Source: Acidobacteriota bacterium
GTDB lineage: Bacteria > Acidobacteriota > Polarisedimenticolia > QHYA01
Assembly: GCA_003223995.1 (NCBI GenBank)
Contig: QHYA01000061.1
Span: 3,050 to 67,049 of the forward strand
Direction of reading: 5' to 3'
Length of the DNA: 64,000 bases
In this document: in pieces, positions 19,348 through 27,599 of the stretch
Layout of the letters: each line of letters begins with the position of its first letter
Position numbering within the stretch: position 1 is the stretch's first letter
Translations under genes and position numbers: made by a program
Notes under the pieces: generated by a model
Told to the model about the DNA's origin: nothing
The model's database searches: none
What the model saw: only the letters and a program-made list of their open reading frames with translations

Positions 19348-20745
19348 TTGAAGGAATTGGCCTGCCGCGTCCTGGCTCTTTCCCTGGCCGCCCTGGCCCT
19401 GGGGCCTTCTCCCGCCGGAGCGGAGAGAGCCGGTCCCGGCGCGGAGAAAGCCGGTCCCGAGATGGCCGGCATGTCGATGGAAGAGGACCACCCGACCGCC
19501 CTGCTGATGGAACTCGCCTCCGGGACCTCTCTCAATCCCGCCTCCGCTCCCGCGCACATGAGCCATCTCGTGAGGGCCGGGTGGACCATCATGCTGCACG
19601 GCCAGGCCTTCGTCACGGGGGCTGTCCAAACGGGCCCGCGGGGGAAGAACAGGATCTACTCCACGGACTGGGTGATGCTCGGAGGCGTCCGCCGTGCTGG
19701 GCAGGGCGCCCTCATGCTCCGCGCCATGCTGAGCCTCGATCCGGCCGGTGTCCGCCGCGGCTTCTATCCCGAGCTGTTCCAGACCGGCGAGGTCCACAAC
19801 GGAAGACCGATCGTCGACGGGCAGCACCCGCACGATCTCTTCATGGAGCTGTCCGCATCCTACACGAGACCTTTTGGAGACAGCTCCTCCCTGCTGCTCT
19901 ATGCCGCGCCGGTCGGAGACCCCGCGCTGGGGCCGGTCGCATTCCCACATCGCTCCAGCAACGCGGAGAACCCCACGGCGGTCCTTGGCCACCACCTCCA
20001 GGACTCGACCCACATTGCCTTCGAGGTGCTGACCGCCGGCTGGGACCTCGGGAAACTTCGGATCGAGACGAGCGGTTTCCATGGCGCCGAGCCGGACGAC
20101 CACCGCTGGGGAATCGAGCAGGGAGCGATCGACTCCTGGTCGGGACGGCTGACGTATCGCCCCTCCGAGAACTGGGCGGCGCAGGCGTCGCGCGGCCGCC
20201 TTCATCATCCGGAGGAGCACGAGCCGGTGGACATCTCGCGGACGACCGCCTCGGTCCTCTACAGCCGGAGCTTCGGCGGCGGCCGCCTCTCCACAGGGTT
20301 CATCTGGGGAAGGAACCACCTCGAGAAGGGCCTCGATCTCGACTCATGGCTTGCCGAGGGGTGGTGGAGCTTCCACGGCAGGAACTTCCTGTTCGGGCGG
20401 CTCGAGCGCGTGGACAGAAACGAGCTGTTCGCCGACGACCCCCGGCAGGAAGCGGCCTTCGTGGTTGCGGGCATCCGCTCCTTCACGGTCAACGCCCTCA
20501 CCCTGGGCTGCACGCGGGATTTCGACCGGTTCGAGGGGCTGGAAACCGGCATCGGATTCGACGCCACCCTCTACCGTTTCCCCTCGGTGCTGGATCGCTT
20601 CTACGGCGCCAACCCGAAAGCCTTCCACCTATTCCTGAGGCTTCGCCCGCACGGAAAATCTGCGGGAGTGCATGGCGGGGCGCACCATGGCCACTCGATG
20701 CACGAGATGGGGCCTGACCAGCGGGGCAGGCCTCACAACCCGTAA
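19348..20745 (+). CDS. Outer-membrane protein with Met/His-rich ends, likely metal-associated
   Basis: A 465-aa exported protein starting at TTG, with AAAGG eight bases upstream. It has a signal peptide, then a Met-rich stretch (EMAGMSMEEDHP), then alternating hydrophobic strands typical of a beta barrel (GWTIMLHGQAFVTGAV, GALMLRAMLSLDPAG, SSLLLYAAPVGDPALG, STGFIWGRNH). The motif VDGQHPHDLFMEL recurs in uncharacterised outer-membrane proteins found near copper and other metal genes. The C-terminus is His-rich (HGGAHHGHSMHEM), which may bind metal. It lies just upstream of the chromate genes on the same strand, though separated from them by a promoter. The metal role is inference. Confidence 0.65.
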   Translation: MKELACRVLALSLAALALGPSPAGAERAGPGAEKAGPEMAGMSMEEDHPTALLMELASGTSLNPASAPAHMSHLVRAGWTIMLHGQAFVTGAVQTGPRGKNRIYSTDWVMLGGVRRAGQGALMLRAMLSLDPAGVRRGFYPELFQTGEVHNGRPIVDGQHPHDLFMELSASYTRPFGDSSSLLLYAAPVGDPALGPVAFPHRSSNAENPTAVLGHHLQDSTHIAFEVLTAGWDLGKLRIETSGFHGAEPDDHRWGIEQGAIDSWSGRLTYRPSENWAAQASRGRLHHPEEHEPVDISRTTASVLYSRSFGGGRLSTGFIWGRNHLEKGLDLDSWLAEGWWSFHGRNFLFGRLERVDRNELFADDPRQEAAFVVAGIRSFTVNALTLGCTRDFDRFEGLETGIGFDATLYRFPSVLDRFYGANPKAFHLFLRLRPHGKSAGVHGGAHHGHSMHEMGPDQRGRPHNP

Positions 20746-20835
20746 CCCGAGCCCAGGCGTAGCGGCGAATGGGTCGCCCGAGTCGGAAGAGGCGAGCCCG
20801 CCGCGTTGTTCGAGTTGGCCGCGCGAGTCGTCCGG

Positions 20836-20864
20836 TTGCTGATGTTTTGATTCAGATGTATCAT
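20836..20864 (+). promoter_or_regulatory. Promoter upstream of chrB with overlapping palindrome
   Basis: TTGCTG (20836-20841) and TATCAT (20859-20864) are separated by 17 bases, with a predicted start near 20871. The -10 box lies inside a GATG-TAT-CATC palindrome, a possible operator. ChrB proteins are reported to act as chromate-responsive regulators, so autoregulation here is a reasonable guess. Confidence 0.45.
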
Positions 20865-20895
20865 CCAAAGCTTCAGTTGATGCCGGAGCCCGCGG

Positions 20896-21876
20896 TTGTC
20901 TGAAACAACTGAGCCTCACTGGCTGCTGCTGATCCACCAGATTCCGCCCAAGCCGAACTATTTCCGCGTGAAGGTCTGGCGGCGCCTCCAGAGGCTCGGC
21001 GCCGTCGCCATCAAGAATTCCGTCTATGTCCTCCCTCGATCGGATCAGGCCTACGAGGACTTCCAGTGGGTCGCCCGGGAAATAGTGGAGGGAGGCGGAG
21101 ATGTCTCCATCTGCGAGGCACGCTTCGTGGAGGGACTCTCCGACCAGCAGGTCGAAGCACTGTTCCACTCAGCGCGGGACGCCGACTACGCGCAGATCAC
21201 AGAGGAGGCTCGCCGCGTCATGAAAGAGATCGGATCGGTCGGGAAAATCGACCCTGAAGCACTGGTCCAGGCCGAGGCGAGCCTTGCGCGACTCAAACGC
21301 CGCCAGTCGGAGATCACATCGATCGACTTCTTCGGCGCGCCTGGCCGTGAGGCCCTGGACGGACTGCTGGGAGGGATCGAGGCGAGGCTGATCCCCCCTG
21401 CGCGTGGTGAGGAGGTCGTACCAGATGCGAGCGGGATGGGCAAGCAGGTCCGGGGCCGAACCTGGGTAACCCGGAAGGGGATTCACATCGATCGGATGGC
21501 CAGCGCCTGGCTCATCCGCCGCTTCATCGATCCTGACGCACGCTTCAAGTTCGTTGTCAGCAGGGGCTACCGGCCAGAAGCAGGTGAAGTGCGGTTCGAC
21601 ATGTTCGAGGCGGAGTACACACACAAGGGCGACCGCTGCACTTTCGAGGTCCTTGTCGAAGGCTTCTGCCTCCGGGACTCCGCCCTTCTGCCAATCGCCC
21701 AGATCGTGCATGACATCGATCTCAAGGATTCGAAGTTCGAGCTGCGGGAGACGGCCGGGATCGACCATCTGGTCGCCGGGATCGGCCTCGCCCACAGGGA
21801 CGACGAGGAGCGTTTGGCCCGAGGCTCGGCCCTCTTCGACGATCTCCATGCGTACTTCCGGAGAGAGCGGGAGTGA
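20896..21876 (+). CDS. chrB: Chromate resistance protein ChrB
   Basis: A 326-aa protein with both ChrB domains. The N-terminal domain (about 1-140) reads HWLLLIHQIPPKPNYFRVKV, RLQRLGAVAIKNSVYVLPRS. The C-terminal domain (about 185-326) reads TWVTRKGIHIDRMASAWLIR, RFIDPDARFKFV, FDMFEAEYTHKGDRCTFEVL and IVHDIDLKDSKFELRE. ChrB proteins are reported as chromate sensors controlling chrA; the C-terminal domain also occurs alone. The start is TTG with GGAG seven bases upstream. It opens a plus-strand run that ends with chrA, so it probably controls the whole cassette. Confidence 0.92.
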   Translation: MSETTEPHWLLLIHQIPPKPNYFRVKVWRRLQRLGAVAIKNSVYVLPRSDQAYEDFQWVAREIVEGGGDVSICEARFVEGLSDQQVEALFHSARDADYAQITEEARRVMKEIGSVGKIDPEALVQAEASLARLKRRQSEITSIDFFGAPGREALDGLLGGIEARLIPPARGEEVVPDASGMGKQVRGRTWVTRKGIHIDRMASAWLIRRFIDPDARFKFVVSRGYRPEAGEVRFDMFEAEYTHKGDRCTFEVLVEGFCLRDSALLPIAQIVHDIDLKDSKFELRETAGIDHLVAGIGLAHRDDEERLARGSALFDDLHAYFRRERE

Positions 21877-21934
21877 CTGCTCCGCATTCTCTTGTCTCTT
21901 CTTGGCCCTGATGCCTGAGGGAAGGAGTTCTCGA

Positions 21935-22607
21935 ATGGCGGTACGCGTTGCAGCCTTCTTCTCGCTCCTGGTCGGGTCTGCACTCATTATCGTTGCAGGA
22001 CCCACCGCGCCGGCCGGCTCATCGGCCAAGACATGGAACTTCGATTCAGAAAAGGCGGAGGGACCGCCGGCGGGTTTCGCTTTTGGAAGGACAGGCAGTG
22101 GAAGAGAGGGCCGATGGGTGGTCCGGGCCGAGAAGGGTGCACCGAGCGGAGGGAACGTGCTCGCCCAGGTCGACACCGACGATACGGATTACCGCTTCCC
22201 GGTAGCCGTCGTCCAGGACACTTCTCTTCGCGATCTCAGCCTTTCGGTGAAGTGCAAGCCGGTTTCGGGCAATGTGGACCAGGCTTGCGGCCTGGTCTTC
22301 AGATTCAAGGATTCGAACAACTACTACATCACCCGTGCGAACGCCCTGGAGAACAACGTCCGCATTTACTACGTGAAGGAGGGCAATAGAAGGCAGTTCG
22401 CGGGCTGGAACGGGAAGGTCACCAGCGGAGAGTGGCACGACCTCCGTGTCGACGCCAAGGGAGATCACTTCGAGGTGTCATATGACGAAGGTGATCGACG
22501 CAACCGACAAGAGCTTTCCGGATGCTGGCAAGATCGGCTTGTGGACCAAGGCCGATTCCGTCACGTATTTCGACAACTTGACCGTCCATCCGATGGATCA
22601 GCCGTAG
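21935..22607 (+). pseudogene. Frameshifted secreted DUF1080/LamG-like protein
   Basis: The gene starts at ATG 21935 (GGAG seven bases upstream) with a signal peptide, then a concanavalin-type fold like DUF1080/3-keto-disaccharide hydrolases (NNYYITRANALENNVRIYYV, SGEWHDLRVDAKGDHFEVSY). At about 22487 the frame changes. In the original frame the tail is Arg-rich nonsense ending at 22618. In the shifted frame, from 22488, it continues as KVIDATDKSFPDAGKIGLWT and KADSVTYFDNLTVHPMDQP, the expected family ending, with a stop at 22605-22607. So one or two bases are lost or gained around TATGACGAAGGTG. Either the gene is recently broken or this is a sequencing error. It is second in the chromate cassette. 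Confidence 0.8.
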
Positions 22608-22696
22608 CCGGACTCTGAAAGGGCCTTCAGGGCAAATGAGGTCTGGTCAGCACGTACGGCTCAAGCGCAGGTTGTTCTCTCAATGCGGAGATGAGA

Positions 22697-23617
22697 ATGA
22701 AGATGATTCCAGGTCTCATTTGTTTGACCCTGATACCGACTCTCGCACTGCCCGGCCAGAACATCAACAAACGCCCGAGCGCGCGGTTCAACACCGCTTC
22801 CATCGAGCAATTGACAGGGGCCAAGGGCAAGCTCGACGAGAAGGAGGGAACGTTCAAGGTCTCGGTCCCGCGGAGCGACCTGACAGTCAGCGCCGCCGGC
22901 GTGCGTCTCACGCCGCCTATGGGATTGACGTCCTGGGCCACCTTCAAGCGCAGCGGCAAGGACACGATCGTGATGGGAGACATGGTGCTCGCCGAGGACC
23001 AGGTCAACCCCGCCATGAGCGTCGCGCTCGAGAACGGCCTGGAGGTGACCGCGCTCCACAATCATTTCTTCTGGGACTCTCCGAAGGTCATGTTCATGCA
23101 TATCGGCGGCATGGGGGAGACCGAGAAGCTGGCCTCGGCCGTCGGCAAGGTCTTCACGAAGATCAAGGAGACCATCGGTGGTAAGGGGGAGAAGCCCGAG
23201 GCGGACATCGATCCCGCCCAGACCAGCCTCGACCCTGGCAAGATCGAAGCGATTCTGGGGTTCAAAGGAGATCTGAAGGATGGCGTCTACAAGGTCGTCG
23301 TGGGGCGGACGGCCAGGATGCACGGCAGCGAGATCGGCAACACCATGGGCGTGAACACCTGGGCCGCCTTCGCAGGCGCCGACGAAAGGGCGGTCGTCGC
23401 CGGCGACTTCGCAATGCTGGAATCCGAGGTGCAAGGAGTTCTCAAGGCGCTGCGCGGCGCCGCTATCGACGTGGTCGCAATCCACCAGCATATGATTGGC
23501 GATCAGCCGCGCATCGTATTTCTCCATTACTGGGGCGTCGGGCGGACCGAGGAGCTGGCGAGAGGCCTGCGCAAGGCGCTCGACCGTACTGCGAGCTCTC
23601 GAATGGCTCCGCAATGA
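22697..23617 (+). CDS. Secreted protein with two DUF1259 (LppY/LpqO-like) repeats
   Basis: About 306 aa with a signal peptide (MIPGLICLTLIPTLALPG). Two homologous DUF1259 units are visible. The first has GLTSWATFKRSGKDTIVMGD, VTALHNHFFWDSP and VMFMHIGGMGETEKLASAV; the second has GVNTWAAFAGADERAVVAGD, VVAIHQHMIGDQP and IVFLHYWGVGRTEELARGL. Each carries an H-x-H motif before a D-x-P, a possible metal site. The family function is unknown. I chose the ATG at 22697 because GGAG lies six bases before it; an in-frame ATG at 22691 is too close. It lies in the middle of the chromate cassette. Confidence 0.85.
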   Translation: MKMIPGLICLTLIPTLALPGQNINKRPSARFNTASIEQLTGAKGKLDEKEGTFKVSVPRSDLTVSAAGVRLTPPMGLTSWATFKRSGKDTIVMGDMVLAEDQVNPAMSVALENGLEVTALHNHFFWDSPKVMFMHIGGMGETEKLASAVGKVFTKIKETIGGKGEKPEADIDPAQTSLDPGKIEAILGFKGDLKDGVYKVVVGRTARMHGSEIGNTMGVNTWAAFAGADERAVVAGDFAMLESEVQGVLKALRGAAIDVVAIHQHMIGDQPRIVFLHYWGVGRTEELARGLRKALDRTASSRMAPQ

Positions 23618-23681
23618 GCGCGGTCACCAGCGGGAAACCGTGCGCGCTACGAGAAGAATTCCCAACAAGGAGGATTGTGCG

Positions 23682-24209
23682 ATGAAAGGACGAATTGAAT
23701 TGATGATGATTCTGGCAGTCCTCTTGATCTTCGGTGCTCCTGGCGTCCGAGCGCAGGACTCCGACGACGATGAGGAGGGAGATCAGGGCGCTGTGGTCAA
23801 AGCGCTCCCGCAGGCCAAGATCTCGCTGGGCCAGGCGCTGGACGCATGCGAGCGCGAGGGGAAGCCGATCTCGGCGAAGTTCGAGATGGAGGACGGAAAG
23901 CTGCAACTCTCCGTGTACACGATGAAGGGCGACAAGCTCTCCGAGGTCATCGTGGATCACATGAGCGGCAAGGTCTCGAAGGCCGAGCCGATCACCGGCG
24001 GAGAGGATCTCACGTCCGCGAAGTCCCAGAGTGAGGCGATGGCCAAGGCCAAGAGACCGCTCCGAGCGGCCGTCGACGAGGCTCTGAAGGCCAACAAAGG
24101 TTACCGCGCGGTCAGCGTCGTCCCTGCGCTCAAGGAAGGGCATCCGATGGCGGAACTCACCCTTGCCAAGGGCGAGGAGCTCAAGACGGTGGCTGAGAAG
24201 CTGGAGTAG
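23682..24209 (+). CDS. Secreted PepSY-domain protein
   Basis: A 175-aa exported protein. The ATG has AAGGAGG eight bases upstream, a strong ribosome site. After the signal peptide (LMMILAVLLIFGAPGVRA) comes an acidic DDDEEGD patch, then a PepSY-like unit (ISLGQALDACEREGKPISAK, LQLSVYTMKGDKLSEVIVDH). A second, more divergent copy may follow (PLRAAVDEALKANKGYRAVS, PMAELTLAKGEELKTV). PepSY domains are small periplasmic modules, some linked to protease inhibition and some to redox or metal membrane proteins. It lies between the DUF1259 gene and the thioredoxin fusion. Confidence 0.8.
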   Translation: MKGRIELMMILAVLLIFGAPGVRAQDSDDDEEGDQGAVVKALPQAKISLGQALDACEREGKPISAKFEMEDGKLQLSVYTMKGDKLSEVIVDHMSGKVSKAEPITGGEDLTSAKSQSEAMAKAKRPLRAAVDEALKANKGYRAVSVVPALKEGHPMAELTLAKGEELKTVAEKLE

Positions 24210-24263
24210 GAAGCGCTGCCAGCTCGAGATCGTCGCCGAGGTGCACGCACGGGAAGCAGGACC

Positions 24264-25574
24264 ATGAGCTACAGCGCGAGGGTCACCATCGGAATACTCC
24301 TGAGTGCGTGGGTGTCACTGCCCGCGCAAGCAGCTCTTGTCACCAGCACATCCGAAAATCTCTCTGGTTCGCCAGCGCCGGAGATTCGGGCCGAAACTTT
24401 CGACGGCCAAGTTTTTGCAAGGCCGGTGGGAGCGGGGAAGGCGGTATGCGTCAGTTTCTTTGCCTCCTGGTGCCCCATCTGCCAGGCGGAAATCCAGGAA
24501 CTGAGCGAAATCCAATCGACCTATGCTGAACGAGGGATGAATTTCATCGGTGTGCTCGTTGATCCAGTGGAAACCCCAGATACTCTCGAAGAAGCGCGAC
24601 AAGGGCTGAAGCGCAAACCCCTCCCTTACCCAGTGATTCTCATGGATGAGAATCTACGGGCATCCTTCCAGTACGTCGGCTTCCCTGCGACCTACTTCAT
24701 CACCTCGGACGGCACGTTCTCCACGACGCTCTATGGATACCATCCGCGGGGAAAAATCGCGGAGGTCGCCGAGCGAGTTCTCCTCGGGTCGGCGCCGACG
24801 ACCGAGAGAGCCTTGACAGTGCCCTTGGAGACCGCAGCACCGAGCGGAGCCCCGTCGGCGCGGGGACCTTCATCCAGCGAGGCGCCGGAGTTGGCACACC
24901 CAAACAGGGGTACGGGAGGCGTATCGCCCTCGCAGGCACGCCTTCCCAGTCAACCCAATCCACAGCAATCAGCCCCCCCACCAGAGAGGGTGCCCACAGG
25001 TACCCAGGCCGCCGCGGATACAGCCGAGCGCAGCTTGGCTTCCGTGTCGACGAGGTCCACGGTCGAGCTTGTTCAACCTGCTCCATGGAGTAAATCCCCG
25101 CTCCTCGCGCTAGTTCCGAGCACCCGGAAGCAGGTCCATCCGCTCATCGTGCATTTTCCTATCGCGTTCCTGGGGCTCGAACTGCTTCTCGTCATGGCAT
25201 ACCTTGCCTGGCCGCGTGATTCCCTTCAGGTGTTCTCGCACTGGCTGCTGTGGTCTGCCGCCCTCTCACTCGTACCCTCCATCTACACAGGCATTGGCGA
25301 CGTGGGCGCCGATCTGGGACCCGGCTGGGCGTTCTGGAACGGGCTCCAAGACCGCCTTCATCATTTCACCCGCCTCGAGAGCACCGTGTCGCTCCACGTG
25401 CTGTTCGTCCTGCTGACCGCATCGCTTGTCTTGATCCGTCTGGCTTGGCGAATCTTTTTTGGTGAGAAGGCGCTAGAAGGACGGAAACGATTTGTTTTCG
25501 CCGTGCTTGCCCTCCTGGGCTTCTGGGCGCTTTTCGCCGCAGGCCAGGTCGGCGGCTCGATCTCCCACCCGTGA
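24264..25574 (+). CDS. TlpA-like thioredoxin fused to a DUF2231 membrane domain
   Basis: A 436-aa fusion. A signal peptide leads to a TlpA/ResA-type thioredoxin domain (about 35-175) with a Cys pair in FFASWCPICQAEI (about C70 and C73) and YVGFPATYFITSDG, which contains the cis-proline. A Pro/Ser/Thr-rich linker of about 100 residues follows. The C-terminal 145 residues form four membrane segments beginning HPLIVHFPIAFLGLELL, the DUF2231 signature, with extra His residues (LHHFTRLESTVSLHVLF). The thioredoxin would face the periplasm and could pass electrons from or to the membrane part. Its stop overlaps the chrA start, so the two are coupled. Confidence 0.85.
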   Translation: MSYSARVTIGILLSAWVSLPAQAALVTSTSENLSGSPAPEIRAETFDGQVFARPVGAGKAVCVSFFASWCPICQAEIQELSEIQSTYAERGMNFIGVLVDPVETPDTLEEARQGLKRKPLPYPVILMDENLRASFQYVGFPATYFITSDGTFSTTLYGYHPRGKIAEVAERVLLGSAPTTERALTVPLETAAPSGAPSARGPSSSEAPELAHPNRGTGGVSPSQARLPSQPNPQQSAPPPERVPTGTQAAADTAERSLASVSTRSTVELVQPAPWSKSPLLALVPSTRKQVHPLIVHFPIAFLGLELLLVMAYLAWPRDSLQVFSHWLLWSAALSLVPSIYTGIGDVGADLGPGWAFWNGLQDRLHHFTRLESTVSLHVLFVLLTASLVLIRLAWRIFFGEKALEGRKRFVFAVLALLGFWALFAAGQVGGSISHP

Positions 25575-26983
25575 TGCACACCGAACAGCTTTCATCAATG
25601 GCCTCTCTTCCAGAGGCCAGGCCGCGCATAGCTTTCGGAGCAGCGGTGCGTGTTTGGGTCGAGGTCGCCCTCAAGAGTTTCGGCGGGCCCGCCGGGCAGA
25701 TCGCAGTCATGCACCGAATCCTCGTCGACGAGAAGCGGTGGGTGAGCGAGTCGCGCTTTTTGCACGCCCTCAATTACTGCATGCTTCTGCCAGGTCCGGA
25801 AGCTCAGCAGCTCGCCATTTACATTGGCTGGCTCCTGCATGGCTATTCCGGGGGCCTCGTGGCGGGAAGCCTGTTCGTTTTACCAGGCTTCGTGGCGATC
25901 CTGGCGCTCAGCTTTCTCTACGCGGGGTTCCACAATCTCGGCCTTATCGCGGCGTTGTTCTTCGGGCTCAAGGCGGCGGTCCTTGCGGTCGTCGTCGAGG
26001 CTGTCGTGCGCATCGGCCGGAGGGTTCTCAAGAACGCCGCAATGATCGCCATCGCCGCGCTCGCCTTCGTCGGCATCTTCTTTTTCGATGTCCCTTTCCC
26101 TCTCATCGTTCTTGGGGCCGGGCTCGTGGGCTTCATGGGAGGACGACTACGTCCTGACACGTTCGTCGTGATCAAGGGCCCGGTACCTGAAGCCAATGGC
26201 GACTCACCAGCCCTCGTGGATTCCCTATTCGAGCACCATTCACCAGCGCGCGTCCCTCCGTCGGTGGCTCGCGCGCTGCGAATCGGAACAGTCTGGCTTC
26301 TGTTGTGGATGGTGCCCGTTGCACTCCTCGCCATGGCCCTCGGGTCGAACAGCGTCTATGTGAAAGAGGGGATCTTCTTCGGCAAAGCGGCCGTCGTGAC
26401 GTTCGGTGGGGCCTACGCAGTCCTCGCCTACATCGCGCAGCGGGCGGTCGAGCACTACGGGTGGCTCAAGCCAGGCGAGATGCTCGACGGCTTGGGTATG
26501 GCGGAGACAACACCGGGGCCTCTCATCCAGGTTGTTCAGTTCGTTGGCTTCATGGGCGCGTACCGCCACCCAGGGAACCTTCATCCTATGGTGGCGGGCA
26601 CTCTGGGCGCGATCGTGACGACCTGGGTCACCTACGTGCCCTGCTTTCTCTGGATCTTTCTCGGAGCGCCCTACATCGAGTGGCTGCGGGGCAACAGTAA
26701 ACTGAGCGCGGCGCTTTCAGCGATCACAGCAGCCGTGGTGGGAGTCGTGTTGAATCTGGCGGTATGGTTCGCCCTCCACGTCATTTTCGCCCACGTCGAC
26801 ACCTTTGGGGCCCCATTCGGAGCCAAGCTGTTCGTGCCGGTTTGGACCACGCTCCAGTGGCCGGCCTTGTTGATCTCGTTGGGCGCTTTCGTCGCCATGT
26901 TTCGATTCAAGGTCGGCATGCTCGGCACCCTCGCCGCTAGCATGGTGGTCGGGGCCCTCTTCAACTGGGTCGTCCGCGTATGA
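25574..26983 (+). CDS. chrA: Chromate transporter ChrA (CHR family, two-domain form)
   Basis: A membrane protein of about 469 aa that expels chromate from the cytoplasm. Two homologous CHR domains are seen. The first has FGGPAGQIAVMHRILVDEKR and the LNYCMLLPGPEAQQLAIYIG motif. The second has VTFGGAYAVLAYIAQRAVEH, ETTPGPLIQVVQFVGFMGAY and GAPYIEWLRGNSKLSAALSA. Length and double-domain form match long-chain ChrA proteins. The junction is GTGATG: the ATG at 25574 overlaps the upstream stop, and GTG 25571 is an alternative. It closes a cassette opened by chrB. Confidence 0.95.
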   Translation: MHTEQLSSMASLPEARPRIAFGAAVRVWVEVALKSFGGPAGQIAVMHRILVDEKRWVSESRFLHALNYCMLLPGPEAQQLAIYIGWLLHGYSGGLVAGSLFVLPGFVAILALSFLYAGFHNLGLIAALFFGLKAAVLAVVVEAVVRIGRRVLKNAAMIAIAALAFVGIFFFDVPFPLIVLGAGLVGFMGGRLRPDTFVVIKGPVPEANGDSPALVDSLFEHHSPARVPPSVARALRIGTVWLLLWMVPVALLAMALGSNSVYVKEGIFFGKAAVVTFGGAYAVLAYIAQRAVEHYGWLKPGEMLDGLGMAETTPGPLIQVVQFVGFMGAYRHPGNLHPMVAGTLGAIVTTWVTYVPCFLWIFLGAPYIEWLRGNSKLSAALSAITAAVVGVVLNLAVWFALHVIFAHVDTFGAPFGAKLFVPVWTTLQWPALLISLGAFVAMFRFKVGMLGTLAASMVVGALFNWVVRV

Positions 26984-27197
26984 AGGCGAGGGGCGCGGGC
27001 GCGGCACCCCGTGCTCCGAATCATGAAGCCTCCCCAGCCATGAGGGAGTGCATCCTGATGACTTCGACGTACGGTCCCATCGGTTGATGAGACGAGAAGA
27101 ACCGATGAATCGTCCAGCCGTTCTGGCGGGCTGCCGGGAGTTCGGGGCTCTACCTGCCACGGTGGCGGACGCTCTGGCCGCCATCCTGACGACGCCT

Positions 27198-27242
27198 TTC
27201 GAGTGGCTCCGGGGCAACAAGAGGTTGAGCAGCGCCCTTTCT
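27198..27242 (+). pseudogene. Probable short chrA relic
   Basis: Translated in the plus frame, this stretch reads FEWLRGNKRLSSALS. ChrA, about 520 bases upstream, has IEWLRGNSKLSAALS. Over 42 aligned bases (26678-26719 versus 27201-27242) I count 31 identities in the same codon phase. Upstream of it the resemblance fades. It may be a decayed end of a second chrA copy. It is too short for certainty. Confidence 0.4.
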
Positions 27243-27252
27243 CGTGTACACT
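27225..27252 (+). promoter_or_regulatory. Candidate promoter of the DUF1059 gene
   Basis: TTGAGC (27225-27230) and TACACT (27247-27252) are separated by 16 bases, with a predicted start near 27259, about 30 bases before the ATG. The -35 box falls inside the probable chrA relic. Confidence 0.4.
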
Positions 27253-27287
27253 ACGCATTCTGTCCACAATTCCCAAGGAGGTCGCTC

Positions 27288-27479
27288 ATGGCGAATCCTC
27301 GCAGGGTCATCGCAGATTGCAGGCTCTTCCCCAGCGCGAAGAACTGCACGCTCACCATATCGGGCACGGAGGAGGAGGTCCTCACGATCGCAGTCCAGCA
27401 CGCCGTGGCGAGCCACGGCCACAAGGACAGTCCCGAGCTGAGGACCCAGATCCGATCGATGCACGGGGAAGAGAAGTAA
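27288..27479 (+). CDS. DUF1059 family small protein
   Basis: A 63-aa protein starting ANPRRVIADCRLFPSAKNCT and containing SGTEEEVLTIAVQHAVASHG, which matches the DUF1059 pattern (Cys near the start, E-E-E helix, A-x-x-H-x-x-x-x-H-G). The ATG at 27288 has AAGGAGG seven bases upstream, so I rejected the longer frame starting at 27048. Function unknown; the conserved Cys and His may bind metal. It follows the chromate cassette on the same strand but appears to have its own promoter. Confidence 0.8.
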   Translation: MANPRRVIADCRLFPSAKNCTLTISGTEEEVLTIAVQHAVASHGHKDSPELRTQIRSMHGEEK

Positions 27480-27599
27480 GCGGAGGCACTGGGAAGAGCA
27501 TCCCCGATCGATAGGCTCGCGGTCCGGCTCCGCAGTGCCGGGTGCCGCGGCCAGGCCTTCTTCCGACTCGTGGTGCCACGCGATCTTGGAGCAGACCGA

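Noticed and set aside
19348..26983. Integrative element or transposon carrying the chromate genes
   Set aside because: The region looks slightly AT-richer in places, but I saw no integrase, transposase, tRNA target or terminal repeats at its ends.
27048..27287. Longer start for the DUF1059 gene
   Set aside because: The family domain begins at 27288, where AAGGAGG is present. The earlier part includes the chrA-like relic.
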